From contig NZ_FNDE01000002.1 of the NCBI RefSeq assembly GCF_900099925.1, positions 1 to 64,000 on the forward strand: 64,000 nucleotides of DNA. Direction: 5' to 3'. The position numbers were made by a program, and so were the translations under genes. Positions 17,611-26,490 of this stretch are shown here, piece after piece. A model generated the notes under the pieces. The model was not told the origin of the DNA, did no database searches, and saw only the letters and a list, made by a program, of their open reading frames with translations. Origin of the DNA: Aneurinibacillus thermoaerophilus. GTDB taxonomy: Bacteria; Bacillota; Bacilli; Aneurinibacillales; Aneurinibacillaceae. Position 1 is the stretch's first letter. Each line of letters starts with the position of its first letter.

Positions 17611-17826
17611 ATGTTTATTTACGAAGTAATTAAATCAAGAAGTCTAAAAGGAATACTAAACCGTGTCTTTGAAATTGCTCCATGTCTTAAACACGATTAC
17701 ACAGTAATTAATCCATTAAAAGATAAATTAAAAATGAACAAAAAAATCAAAAAAAGAAATTATTATCTTGTCGCATTTACGTGGAATCCAGAAACAAAAG
17801 AATATTGTTTCGAGTTTAATATCTAA
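17611..17826 (+). CDS. Hypothetical early phage protein, 71 residues
   Basis: Not recognised. Basic, with a KMNKKIKKRNYYLVAF segment in the middle. AAAGGAGG before ATG and an early module upstream support expression. Confidence 0.7.
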   Translation: MFIYEVIKSRSLKGILNRVFEIAPCLKHDYTVINPLKDKLKMNKKIKKRNYYLVAFTWNPETKEYCFEFNI

Positions 17827-17844
17827 TATGTGTTCAGTACATAA

Positions 17845-17891
17845 GACAGATAGCATACTTAACAAAAGACAGCACTTGGTTTTCAACCAAG
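17845..17891 (+). other. GACAGA/GACAGCAC leader element, copy A
   Basis: GACAGA, 12 nt, CAAAAGACAGCAC, then a perfect CTTGGTT-ttc-AACCAAG stem-loop. It lies between the gene at 17611 and early module copy 3. Confidence 0.6.
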
Positions 17892-17922
17892 AAAAAATTT
17901 CTTATTTTTTCATTAAGAAAAA

Positions 17923-17949
17923 GCAGGAAATACATAATTAATGTTTAAC
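17923..17949 (+). promoter_or_regulatory. Early bipartite module, copy 3
   Basis: GCAGGAA, 14 nt, TTTAAC preceded by TG. A GGGAAC-gaaa-GTTCTC hairpin and AAGGAGG follow. Confidence 0.65.
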
Positions 17950-18005
17950 TGTAAACATACAAAACGGGAACGAAAGTTCTCTAAATCTAATAAGGAGGTG
18001 ATAAA

Positions 18006-18260
18006 ATGGTACTTGCTAATTTTACATATTTAAATAAAGTACAAATTCACATTAAGTACGAAGAAGATACTTATTACCTTACAACTGAACATGCTTATAT
18101 GATCAATGAATACAAATTTAACAACATTAAAGATTTACATAATGCTTTAGATAATATTAAGTACTATTACTTACAAGAATATATGGAAGAAAATGAAGAA
18201 AATCCAGAAGAACATCCTTCACATGAGCAAATGGAAAAATTGTTAGAAACTTTAATCTAA
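18006..18260 (+). CDS. Hypothetical early phage protein, 84 residues
   Basis: Not recognised. Very acidic C-terminus (EYMEENEENPEEHPSHEQ), tyrosine-rich middle. AAGGAGGTG precedes ATG. Confidence 0.7.
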   Translation: MVLANFTYLNKVQIHIKYEEDTYYLTTEHAYMINEYKFNNIKDLHNALDNIKYYYLQEYMEENEENPEEHPSHEQMEKLLETLI

Positions 18261-18262
18261 TT

Positions 18263-18310
18263 GCAGGAGCGGGTCTCCATCCTGCTTACGGAGCGGTTCA
18301 TATCCGCTCC
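18263..18310 (+). terminator. Double hairpin
   Basis: GCAGGA/TCCTGC (18263-18285) is followed at once by GGAGCGG/CCGCTCC (18290-18310). T-tails are poor, so attenuation or RNA processing is as likely as termination. Confidence 0.5.
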
Positions 18311-18348
18311 AATTAATAAAAAAATTCTATATTTTTTATTAAGAAAAA

Positions 18349-18375
18349 GCAGGAAACGAATAATAAATGTTTAAC
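18349..18375 (+). promoter_or_regulatory. Early bipartite module, copy 4
   Basis: GCAGGAA, 14 nt, TTTAAC preceded by TG, then TACAGACT, upstream of AAAAGGAGG and the gene at 18419. Confidence 0.65.
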
Positions 18376-18418
18376 TACAGACTCACAAAACGGAAAGATT
18401 AAAAGGAGGGGATTTAAA

Positions 18419-18703
18419 ATGCCAAAATATTATCCTAACCGATTCACGGGGGAATTACTAGAAGCCTCTAAAGTATGGGCAAAAAACAAAACCAAATTAA
18501 GAGAAGAGGGTTATATAACAGATTTCTTTAAGCCTAATTGCTACAATGGACAAGATTACTACATCTTACGAAAAGAAGAAAATGGAGAATATCAATTTAC
18601 AAAAGTTAGCCGTTTCGGAACAAAAAATAAACTACAGTTACTTCTTTTAACAGGCTGGGAAATCATCAAAGAGCCAGAACCAAAACTTAGAGAAGCAAAA
18701 TAA
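18419..18703 (+). CDS. Hypothetical early phage protein, 94 residues
   Basis: Not recognised. Basic N-terminus (MPKYYPNRFTGELLEASKVW). Behind AAAAGGAGGGG. Same leader type as its neighbours. Confidence 0.7.
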   Translation: MPKYYPNRFTGELLEASKVWAKNKTKLREEGYITDFFKPNCYNGQDYYILRKEENGEYQFTKVSRFGTKNKLQLLLLTGWEIIKEPEPKLREAK

Positions 18704-18726
18704 AACACAAAAGATAAACACACTCC

Positions 18727-18766
18727 GACAGACAGGTAACGAAAGACAGAGCGTGCTGAAAAGCAC
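18727..18766 (+). other. GACAGA/GACAGAGC leader element, copy B
   Basis: GACAGA, 7 nt, CGAAAGACAGAGC, then stem GTGCT-gaaa-AGCAC. It lies directly before AAAGGAGG of the next gene. The gap is shorter and the last bases differ from the other copies. Confidence 0.5.
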
Positions 18767-18786
18767 AGAAAGGAGGGTGTTTAAAA

Positions 18787-19200
18787 ATGTTAAAGCCAGA
18801 ATATATTACGATCGTTGATTGTGGAGAAGATAATCAAGGAATTCCTTTTTGCAATTCACTATTTCAAGTTATTTCTTTCGTAGATAAAGAACAACTTGAA
18901 GTAACAACTATTGTTATCCGTGATAATATTAAATATCCAGTTTTCTACGATATTGACGACTTTTTAAGTATTTTTGTTTTTCAAATTTTACACAAGGAAT
19001 GGATTAATAAAAGCAGAAATAAACCATCTCAGAAGAAATATCAAGAGTACATTCAATTTAAAGAACGTATGATTAACCATTATATCTATTTATTTGCTAT
19101 TCTCTATGACTTAATGAAAGCGGAAGGCTGGCCAGAGGAACAAATTAAAAAATACAGCCCGCGCGCTTATAAATACTTAATGGAATATTTAAATAATTAA
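18787..19200 (+). CDS. Hypothetical early phage protein, 137 residues
   Basis: Not recognised. A beta-rich N-terminal half followed by helical segments (NKSRNKPSQKKYQEYIQFKE). AAAGGAGGGTG lies upstream of ATG. It precedes the replication gene. Confidence 0.7.
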   Translation: MLKPEYITIVDCGEDNQGIPFCNSLFQVISFVDKEQLEVTTIVIRDNIKYPVFYDIDDFLSIFVFQILHKEWINKSRNKPSQKKYQEYIQFKERMINHYIYLFAILYDLMKAEGWPEEQIKKYSPRAYKYLMEYLNN

Positions 19201-19306
19201 ATTGTTATGAAAACAAGGAGGAATAAAACACAGATAAAAATACATAACTACAATACCGATTACACTCCTGATCCTTGTTGTTTAAGGAAAAGGAGGTCGA
19301 TATGAA

Positions 19307-20833
<1,527 letters not shown>

Positions 20834-20838
20834 TCATT

Positions 20839-20867
20839 AAAGCGGGAAACTTGTCCCGCTTTTTTTA
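20839..20867 (+). terminator. Terminator after the helicase gene
   Basis: AAAGCGGGA pairs with TCCCGCTTT and is followed by a T run. Confidence 0.88.
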
Positions 20868-20887
20868 TTTTTCCTAAACAACAATAT

Positions 20888-21160
20888 GAACCGACTTTTA
20901 TTCTCCATGAACCGAGTTTGAACCGACTTATGAACCGATTTTATCCTAGAGCCACAAGGGATGAGCCGACTGAACCGACTTTTTCTAAAAGTTTTTAAAC
21001 AGCAATACTAGTTTTTATAGAGTATACCAATGTCTTTTTATTGTTTAGGGAAAAAGTTTTACAGAAAATCGGTTCACTCGGTTCAAAGCCCGTCAAATCA
21101 AGGTTTTTTTGGTTCACAACTCGGTTCAGAGTCGGTTCATGTGTTTTTAAAACTCGGTTC
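20888..21160. repeat. Mirror-symmetric 12-iteron element, copy 1
   Basis: Left half has GAACCGA at 20888, 20909, 20920, 20932 and 20972, with GAGCCGA at 20963. Right half has TCGGTTC at 21069, 21078, 21121, 21132 and 21154, with TTGGTTC at 21109. Start-to-start steps are 21, 11, 12, 31, 9 on the left and 9, 31, 12, 11, 22 on the right, a mirror image. Many steps are near whole helical turns. It fills the gap between the helicase terminator and the next gene, where an origin would be plausible. A second copy is at 34314. Confidence 0.93.
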
Positions 21161-21185
21161 ATGTTAATTTTCTTTTTGTAAAAAA

Positions 21186-21212
21186 CAAGGGAATGTATGT
21201 TCTGTGTTTAAA
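21186..21212 (+). promoter_or_regulatory. Early bipartite module, copy 5
   Basis: CAAGGGA, 14 nt, TTTAAA preceded by TG, then ATATAGT, upstream of the gene at 21251. Confidence 0.55.
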
Positions 21213-21250
21213 AATATAGTTGTAAATACTTTACAAAAGAAAGGAATGTT

Positions 21251-21616
21251 GTGCTTATGTTAGAGAAGAAAAAACAAAAGAGATTAGACTTTGTTAAATA
21301 CCTAAATGACGATTATACTATCGTTATTGCCCGACATCCAAGATTCCATTGGATGTCGCATACGGAAAGTAATTATGTATATTTCTTGTATATTACTCGA
21401 ACTCAAAACCGGTTCATCGATGAAAAGACAGCAGCGGTAGCAAGATACAACATTCTGTGCTTTCAACAAATTTATTCTTCTTACAGTTGCTTGATGAAAT
21501 CGCTTTATGCCGTTATTTCCGAATATCTACTTGATGCGAATAAAATTTTAGAGGTTTTTTTGCTATGCGAAAAACTACGGGAACAATATGGAGAACAGCA
21601 AGTATTACGAGACTAA
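21251..21616 (+). CDS. Hypothetical phage protein, 121 residues
   Basis: Not recognised. Basic N-terminus (MLEKKKQKRLDF), aromatic-rich middle. GTG at 21251 is 5 bases after AAAGGA; ATG at 21257 is possible. It lies immediately after the iteron element, so it is a candidate to bind that DNA, but no DNA-binding motif is visible. Confidence 0.65.
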   Translation: MLMLEKKKQKRLDFVKYLNDDYTIVIARHPRFHWMSHTESNYVYFLYITRTQNRFIDEKTAAVARYNILCFQQIYSSYSCLMKSLYAVISEYLLDANKILEVFLLCEKLREQYGEQQVLRD

Positions 21617-21624
21617 TTATAAAA

Positions 21625-21655
21625 AACAGCAGGGATTTATTCCTTGCTGTTTTTA
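21625..21655 (+). terminator. Terminator
   Basis: AACAGCAGGGA pairs with TCCTTGCTGTT (one G-T pair), then T residues. Confidence 0.85.
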
Positions 21656-21692
21656 TTTTTTAAAAAAAACTTAATTTTCCATAAAGAAAAAA

Positions 21693-21719
21693 GCAGGAAT
21701 TGGTTAATTAATATATAAC
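21693..21719 (+). promoter_or_regulatory. Early bipartite module, copy 6
   Basis: GCAGGAA, 14 nt, TATAAC, then TGTAGT. It drives the leader that contains GACAGCAC element copy C. Confidence 0.6.
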
Positions 21720-21745
21720 TGTAGTAATAACTTCTCCATTTCCCT

Positions 21746-21793
21746 GACAGATACGGTTTATTACGAAAGACAGCACAGGCATTTATAAATGCC
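21746..21793 (+). other. GACAGA/GACAGCAC leader element, copy C
   Basis: GACAGA, 12 nt, CGAAAGACAGCAC, then the stem-loop GGCATT-tata-AATGCC. It lies 32 bp before the next start codon. Confidence 0.65.
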
Positions 21794-21824
21794 GTATCCA
21801 TATGTGGGGAAAGGAGTGATATAT

Positions 21825-22040
21825 ATGGGATACTTAAAAGAAAACAATGTAAATTATTTAATTCCTACTACCGAGAAGTGGCTTTCTTTTGAAAATTTAT
21901 TAAAAGAAGGTTATACAAAAGAACAACTTAATCGTGCATATTCTTTATTCTGTGCTCATAAAGAGACTTATAGAAAAATGTATTATACATTTGGTTTTGA
22001 GGCTTGCCTCCGTGACATATTGGAAAGGGGGCGAGTTTAA
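21825..22040 (+). CDS. Hypothetical phage protein, 71 residues
   Basis: Not recognised. ATG at 21825 is chosen because AAAGGAG is 8-9 bases upstream. The stop codon overlaps the ATG of the next gene (TTTAATG), so the two are coupled. Confidence 0.7.
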   Translation: MGYLKENNVNYLIPTTEKWLSFENLLKEGYTKEQLNRAYSLFCAHKETYRKMYYTFGFEACLRDILERGRV

Positions 22041-22426
22041 TGTCTTACATTTACAATAAATTAGACTTTAATGAACTCGCTGATTTAACCTTTTTGGATA
22101 AAAAAGGGGAATTACATATTAAATGTTTTTGTTATAACGAAGAAAACGAAAAAATAGGTGTTATTGTTCAACAGGTATTAAAAAATAATACTACAAAAGA
22201 ATATTATTTAACTAATTTACAATATGCCAATTTAAAAAATGATTTTTATATAGACGATCTTCCACAAGCAGCGACATTATTAGAGCAACATTATCCGTTT
22301 TATTATCGTTTTAATAGAATTAATGGATTGTTTATGTTTACTTTCTTTGATCATGATGGAAACTTCTTATTACACGTAGATTGTACAGAGGAAGAGAAGA
22401 ATTATTTAATTGGACATTTACTTTAA
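22040..22426 (+). CDS. Hypothetical phage protein, 128 residues
   Basis: Not recognised. Starts on the last base of the preceding stop codon, behind AAAGGGGG. Acidic, with beta-rich character (LHIKCFCYNEENEKIGVIVQ). Confidence 0.7.
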   Translation: MSYIYNKLDFNELADLTFLDKKGELHIKCFCYNEENEKIGVIVQQVLKNNTTKEYYLTNLQYANLKNDFYIDDLPQAATLLEQHYPFYYRFNRINGLFMFTFFDHDGNFLLHVDCTEEEKNYLIGHLL

Positions 22427-22451
22427 TAATTAATTACAGTATTTACTTCAC

Positions 22452-22497
22452 AGCAACCATACGGGCAGGAAAAAAATCCTGCTTAATGGTTGCTTTT
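22452..22497 (+). terminator. Terminator with nested stems
   Basis: AGCAACCAT pairs with ATGGTTGCT, with an inner GCAGGA/TCCTGC stem, then TTTT. Confidence 0.85.
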
Positions 22498-22508
22498 CAT
22501 TTACCAAA

Positions 22509-22551
22509 GACAGATTGCCTCCATACGAATGACAGCACTTGCGACTGCAAG
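22509..22551 (+). other. GACAGA/GACAGCAC leader element, copy D
   Basis: GACAGA, 11 nt, CGAATGACAGCAC, then stem CTTGC-gact-GCAAG. It is just upstream of the gene at 22596. Confidence 0.6.
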
Positions 22552-22595
22552 GCCATGTAGCCGTTTATCGGCTTTCGGAAAATGGAGGTGATTGT

Positions 22596-23465
22596 ATGGC
22601 AGATATGTTTGGTAATATTCAGTTTCGTTCAGACGAAAACGAAACCGAAAGATTATGGAGATTATTCGCAGAAGAACTTAAACAAGAGCAAGAAGGTTTT
22701 AGTTATATTAAAGGAACCTCTCAGGATTCCAATAATGGATATAAGCAACATAAGGATGCAAGGGATTCTAAATTTGATTTTGTTTTTCACTTTAAAGATT
22801 GGGATACTCAAGTTTACGAGAATATTCCTTCCTTTAAACTAGGGGAATTTACAGGAAAATTAAAAGAATGGAAATGGGATTATAATTTTATTCTTAATAT
22901 AGAAGTTAAACGGGTAGGTATGGGTAATCAATACAGTGTTATGCCTAAACGCTTTATTCAAGCCTTTAATATACCGTTTTATGATAAAGACAATTGGCTG
23001 ATCGTAGATTTTAGCAATGTATTAAAAATAAGTAATTTTGGTGGGATTATACATATAGAGGAGCGAAATGAGAAGACTGTCCATCATATTTTTCATCAGG
23101 AAGATATTCTTAAAGCCTGTATTGGCTATTATGTAATGGACTGGGAAGGAGATCCGACAAAGGTCGGTGGTGGGGGATATAAAGCAAAGACTTTACTTAA
23201 TAAAAAATACTCCGTTAAGTTCTCTAGTTTTGAAAGTGTTAAAGATTATATCCGTAGTATGGCCGATTATTACCTTACGGTACAAAAAGAACAGAATAGA
23301 CAGTTATTTTACAAGAATTTGCTTAATAAAGAAACACAAATACTTCCTTATTCAGAAAGTAAACTAAAAAATGCCAAAATTAAGCCTTTCATATTTGAGA
23401 ATGGAGAGGTAAAAGAAATAGGTAAAGAGTTCATCTCATGTAAAGAGGTGATCTCTAATGGCTAA
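22596..23465 (+). CDS. Hypothetical phage protein, 289 residues
   Basis: Not recognised. ATG at 22596 follows AATGGAGGTG. The middle (KLKEWKWDYNFILNIEVKR, QAFNIPFYDKDNWLIVDF) could be a nuclease-like or sugar-binding fold, but I cannot name a family. It overlaps the next gene by 8 bases, so the two are probably co-translated. Confidence 0.75.
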   Translation: MADMFGNIQFRSDENETERLWRLFAEELKQEQEGFSYIKGTSQDSNNGYKQHKDARDSKFDFVFHFKDWDTQVYENIPSFKLGEFTGKLKEWKWDYNFILNIEVKRVGMGNQYSVMPKRFIQAFNIPFYDKDNWLIVDFSNVLKISNFGGIIHIEERNEKTVHHIFHQEDILKACIGYYVMDWEGDPTKVGGGGYKAKTLLNKKYSVKFSSFESVKDYIRSMADYYLTVQKEQNRQLFYKNLLNKETQILPYSESKLKNAKIKPFIFENGEVKEIGKEFISCKEVISNG

Positions 23466-23883
23466 AAATAAATATAATGCTAGAAAAGTAGTCGTAGATG
23501 GGATTACTTTCGATTCTAAAATAGAAGCACAATATTATCTTTATTTAAAAGAACTGAAAGAGAAGGGCGAAGTTCTAGAATTTCAACTTCAGCCTCAATA
23601 TCTTCTACAAGGAGAATACATAAATTCAGAAGGAAAGAAGATAAGACCAATATATTATATCGCTGATTTTCTTGTTACATATAAAGACGGAACACAAGAG
23701 GTTATAGATATAAAGGGGAAACCTACACCGGAAGCAAAATTGAAAAAGAAACTGTTTGAGTATAAATATAAAATCCCGCTTCTCTGGATTGTCTATGTAG
23801 CCAAGCGAGGAGGTTGGCTTCTATACGAGGAAAATGAAAGACTGAAACGGGAAGAAAAGAAAGCCAAGAAGCAAGAAGACTGA
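23458..23883 (+). CDS. DUF1064 family protein, predicted PD-(D/E)XK nuclease
   Basis: A 141-residue protein matching DUF1064, seen in many Gram-positive phages and thought to resemble Holliday-junction resolvase-like nucleases. It has FDSKIEAQYYL (Glu), IRPIYYIADFLV (Asp) and VIDIKGKPTPEAKLK (Asp and Lys), the expected order of catalytic residues. It probably acts in phage DNA replication or recombination. Confidence 0.85.
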   Translation: MAKNKYNARKVVVDGITFDSKIEAQYYLYLKELKEKGEVLEFQLQPQYLLQGEYINSEGKKIRPIYYIADFLVTYKDGTQEVIDIKGKPTPEAKLKKKLFEYKYKIPLLWIVYVAKRGGWLLYEENERLKREEKKAKKQED

Positions 23884-23980
23884 TATTGATAATGTAGTAG
23901 TACTTATAGAGTTTAAAGCGAAAGAAGAGTTGGATAGTTAATATCCGCTCTTTTTTATTTATTTTTTTTGGTCCTGTTTA

Positions 23981-24016
23981 CTTTTGGTATGTGTGTTATA
24001 ATAGTTATACCAAAAG
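23981..24016 (+). promoter_or_regulatory. Operator-like inverted repeat around a -10 box
   Basis: CTTTTGGTAT (23981-23990) and ATACCAAAAG (24007-24016) are perfect inverted repeats 16 nt apart. TATAAT at 23997-24002 lies between them. A repressor bound here would block the promoter of the membrane protein at 24056. Confidence 0.75.
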
Positions 24017-24055
24017 AAAAAAACGGTAAATATGTAAATAAAAGGAGGTAATAAA

Positions 24056-24553
24056 ATGACATATGGAATTTTGACAGATAAAAGGCAAAAGAAAATTGTC
24101 ACAGTATACTTTATTGTATATACTTTATTAACCGCCTTGGCTTTTTACCCACTTTATGTTATGCATGTAAATGCAAACAGCAGTTTCTGGATTTATTTAT
24201 TCTCATTCATGCTTATAGCAACGGCTGGTGCAATCATCTTCAAAAGGATGTATTATGGAACGTATTATATATTAACAACCGGAACAGAAAAAGATGGTAT
24301 TTCAGTTGGTTGGATTATCGCAATTTTTCATGTGCAGTTATTTATTTCTTTGGTTTCCTGTTATGTTCTTTACAATGTGTTTCATTCTCTTAGTTTGGCT
24401 GTTGTGTATTCTATCTTTTTCTTTGTGGGCGGTTTTAATTGGAACCTGTGCCACGGGCAGATGTATGCAATCGATACAGAACTATGGGAAAAAGGATATT
24501 TACCTAAAATTGTAGTAAAAAAATATAAAAAAAAGCAGGGAATTGATAATTAA
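24056..24553 (+). CDS. Predicted membrane protein, 165 residues
   Basis: Four hydrophobic segments (about residues 15-37, 44-62, 81-103, 107-127) and a basic C-terminus. Not recognised as a family. It has its own promoter with a flanking inverted repeat, unlike the early genes around it. Independent control of a membrane protein suggests a lysogeny function such as exclusion of other phages, which is only a guess. AAAGGAGG precedes ATG. Confidence 0.75.
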   Translation: MTYGILTDKRQKKIVTVYFIVYTLLTALAFYPLYVMHVNANSSFWIYLFSFMLIATAGAIIFKRMYYGTYYILTTGTEKDGISVGWIIAIFHVQLFISLVSCYVLYNVFHSLSLAVVYSIFFFVGGFNWNLCHGQMYAIDTELWEKGYLPKIVVKKYKKKQGIDN

Positions 24554-24561
24554 TGTTTAAT
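24535..24561 (+). promoter_or_regulatory. Early bipartite module, copy 7
   Basis: GCAGGGA, 14 nt, TTTAAT preceded by TG. It lies across the end of the membrane protein gene and has no gene between it and the terminator at 24639. Confidence 0.55.
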
Positions 24562-24564
24562 TAA

Positions 24565-24684
24565 ATAAGTGCAACGATCAACGATTAACAACGCTTTAAT
24601 ATTTTTAAACACCTTTTAAAATATATATGAACGGGTTTAGAGTAGTCCATCACAGTTAATGTGCTGTTTTGGACTACTCTTTTT
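24565..24684 (+). ncRNA. Candidate small RNA ending in a strong terminator
   Basis: The stretch from module copy 7 to the terminator has no usable open frame. The terminator is AGAGTAGTCCA (24639-24649) with TGGACTACTCT (24670-24680) and an inner ACAG/CTGT pair, then TTTT. A new module (copy 8) begins 40 bp later. This gives a promoter-terminator unit of about 120 nt. The start is assumed from the module position. Confidence 0.35.
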
Positions 24685-24725
24685 ATTTATAATTAAAAAT
24701 ATTGTTAATTTTTGTAAACAAAAAA

Positions 24726-24752
24726 CAAGGAAAAGCCTTGTTGCTGTTTAAA
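24726..24752 (+). promoter_or_regulatory. Early bipartite module, copy 8
   Basis: CAAGGAA, 14 nt, TTTAAA preceded by TG, then GACAGGT, upstream of AAAAGGAGG and the gene at 24791. Confidence 0.55.
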
Positions 24753-24790
24753 TGACAGGTAGATAGGTAAGGAAAAGGAGGCGATGTCGC

Positions 24791-25303
24791 ATGAAAATAT
24801 ATGATAAACTTCTGTCTAATTTAAAAGAAGAGTTTAATAAAAATAATAACTTTTTTTCTAATTCGTTTGATGATGGCTTTGTTAAAAAACTAACAGATGG
24901 TGTCCCAGCGAAGAAATTAACCATGAAGGAATTGATGGAAAATTATAAAAAGAAACTTCCATCTCAACCCGCTAGAATGAGTGAAGAATTAAATGATTAT
25001 TATTCATTTTTAGATAGTTCCTTAAAGAAATTTATTGTTGAACATAATCTTCAGGAGTACAAATTTTTAGATATGGTTATTAAAAGTAGTTTTCATGAAT
25101 TGAGCGATTTAGAAGTTAAACTATTAAAACATGATATTGTGGAAAGAAGAAATCTAGATTTTCAGAAAGTCGATGTTTTTACAATAGAAATTGCTGTAAT
25201 AATGCTTACTACACATTATCATTATTTTATGTTTTTGTGTTCTAACAAAGAAGATAAATTACCAATTAACAATATTAAAGAATATCTGAATGGGAGGTTA
25301 TAG
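24791..25303 (+). CDS. Hypothetical phage protein, 170 residues
   Basis: Not recognised. Mostly helical, starting KIYDKLLSNLKEEFNK. It heads a likely operon with the split sigma factor genes (20 bp before the next start). A regulator or assembly partner of that sigma factor is possible on position alone. Confidence 0.7.
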   Translation: MKIYDKLLSNLKEEFNKNNNFFSNSFDDGFVKKLTDGVPAKKLTMKELMENYKKKLPSQPARMSEELNDYYSFLDSSLKKFIVEHNLQEYKFLDMVIKSSFHELSDLEVKLLKHDIVERRNLDFQKVDVFTIEIAVIMLTTHYHYFMFLCSNKEDKLPINNIKEYLNGRL

Positions 25304-25323
25304 CAGAAAAGGAGGTAGATATC

Positions 25324-25587
25324 ATGAAATTAACACGTGAGGAGGCTTGGGATTATGTTTTAGAATATCAAAATTTAATTTGGGCTAAAATATGGAATTA
25401 CAATATTTACAATAAAGAAGATGTTTTTCAGGAAGCATTGATTGAACTACATAAAAGGATACAAAAACACGGAATAGAGAATATTTCTTCTCAGGTTCGT
25501 TCTGCTGTGGTTGACAGTATAAAAAAACAAAAGAATAACTCAATGGACTTAAATAGACTTAAAGAAAGTGGGGTGTTAGCATGTTAA
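25324..25587 (+). CDS. Sigma-70 region 2-like protein (first half of a split sigma factor)
   Basis: The 87-residue protein has the order seen in sigma region 2: an N-terminal helix (EEAWDYVLEYQNLIWAKIW), then NKEDVFQEALIELHKRIQKH, matching the DLxQExxLxLxKAxxxF helix that binds RNA polymerase, and a final basic helix (VVDSIKKQK). Region 4 is absent and is encoded by the next, overlapping gene. AAAGGAGG precedes ATG. With the next gene it would make a two-subunit sigma factor, as in SigO-RsoA of B. subtilis. Confidence 0.7.
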   Translation: MKLTREEAWDYVLEYQNLIWAKIWNYNIYNKEDVFQEALIELHKRIQKHGIENISSQVRSAVVDSIKKQKNNSMDLNRLKESGVLAC

Positions 25588-25886
25588 ACACCCTTACCCC
25601 TGAAGAAAAAGAAAGAGAGCAAAGGATAATAATTAAAAGATTAATCGAGCATTATAACTTGTTTTATCAACTTATTAGTTTTCCAGAGGATATAATTCCT
25701 AAAGTCGATCTCGATATGGCCATCAATAGTTTAGATGACTTGGAACGAAAAATCATTATTCTTACTTGCCTAGAGGGATATACATACAGACAAGTTGAAA
25801 ATATATTGGGTATTCCTAGAACAACTATTGGGGACTTGAAGAAACAAGCAATAGATAAAATAGTAAAAAAATGTATGGAAATATAA
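25581..25886 (+). CDS. Sigma-70 region 4-like protein (second half of a split sigma factor)
   Basis: The 101-residue protein ends with a clear sigma region 4: SLDDLERKIIILTCLEGYTYRQVENILGI and PRTTIGDLKKQAIDKI, a helix-turn-helix for the -35 element. Its ATG lies inside the last codons of the region-2 gene (7-base overlap), so the two should be made in equal amounts. Placed just before the terminase genes, it sits where phages such as PBSX keep their late-gene activator. Confidence 0.8.
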   Translation: MLNTLTPEEKEREQRIIIKRLIEHYNLFYQLISFPEDIIPKVDLDMAINSLDDLERKIIILTCLEGYTYRQVENILGIPRTTIGDLKKQAIDKIVKKCMEI

Positions 25887-25898
25887 CTTTTTTCGGAC

Positions 25899-25973
25899 AA
25901 AAGGAGGTGTGAAATCGTATATATAGTGAAAGCCGTACTAAAAAAGTTTTTTTCATGTATATCACCTCCTTTT
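25899..25973. repeat. Inverted repeat made of two perfect ribosome-binding sites
   Basis: AAAAGGAGGTG (25899-25909) and CACCTCCTTTT (25963-25973) are exact complements. Either transcript would fold its Shine-Dalgarno sequence into a stem. On the minus strand AGGAGGTGATATAC is followed by ATG at 25956, opening a 43-codon frame (25825-25956) antisense to the region-4 gene. On the plus strand no good start follows. Confidence 0.6.
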
Positions 25974-25994
25974 CCTTTCATATGGTACGGATTA

Positions 25995-26032
25995 AGCAGA
26001 GAGGCTGTTCGTGTTGGCTTCTCTGCTTTTTT
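25995..26032 (+). terminator. Terminator at the end of the early region
   Basis: AGCAGAGA pairs with TCTCTGCT, with extra GC pairs inside, then TTTTTT. Confidence 0.85.
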
Positions 26033-26144
26033 AATTATGTGAGGGCATAGTGCTATAAGTGGGTGCAAGTCCCGCTCCTTACCATTGTTTAAAAGTCCAT
26101 CAATAAGGAAACGGTAATAATAAAAACTAAGGAGAAGAGGATAT

Positions 26145-26354
26145 ATGAGGATATTTTGGTTATTCTGTTTTTACTTATCGCTAATCTCTGGATTAGCAGG
26201 GTGTCTTGCTGTTATGTTCGATGTATTGCTGTTTAAGGAAAACATCTTTACTCTATATGAGATTTCACAATTCATTATTCTTATTCTCTTGGCAATCTTT
26301 ATTAGAATGTATATCTTGCCTAAATATAAAAATAAGTTCGTAAAGAGGCTATAA
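26145..26354 (+). CDS. Predicted small membrane protein, 69 residues
   Basis: Two hydrophobic segments (about residues 3-25 and 38-57) and a basic tail. Not recognised. AAGGAGAAGAGG precedes ATG and a hairpin follows the stop codon. Confidence 0.65.
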   Translation: MRIFWLFCFYLSLISGLAGCLAVMFDVLLFKENIFTLYEISQFIILILLAIFIRMYILPKYKNKFVKRL

Positions 26355-26367
26355 TGCCTCTATTTTT
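26344..26367 (+). terminator. Terminator
   Basis: AGAGGC pairs with GCCTCT, then ATTTTTG. The stem overlaps the end of the gene. Confidence 0.7.
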
Positions 26368-26490
26368 GTTTTTAATTAGTTCGGCATATTTACCCCTTTG
26401 AACTTACTTAAAAACGAAAATAGAAGCATTATGGAGGCCATATTTCATTAAAAATACATGATAAATCCATGAAAGAAAGGAGGGTTAGAA

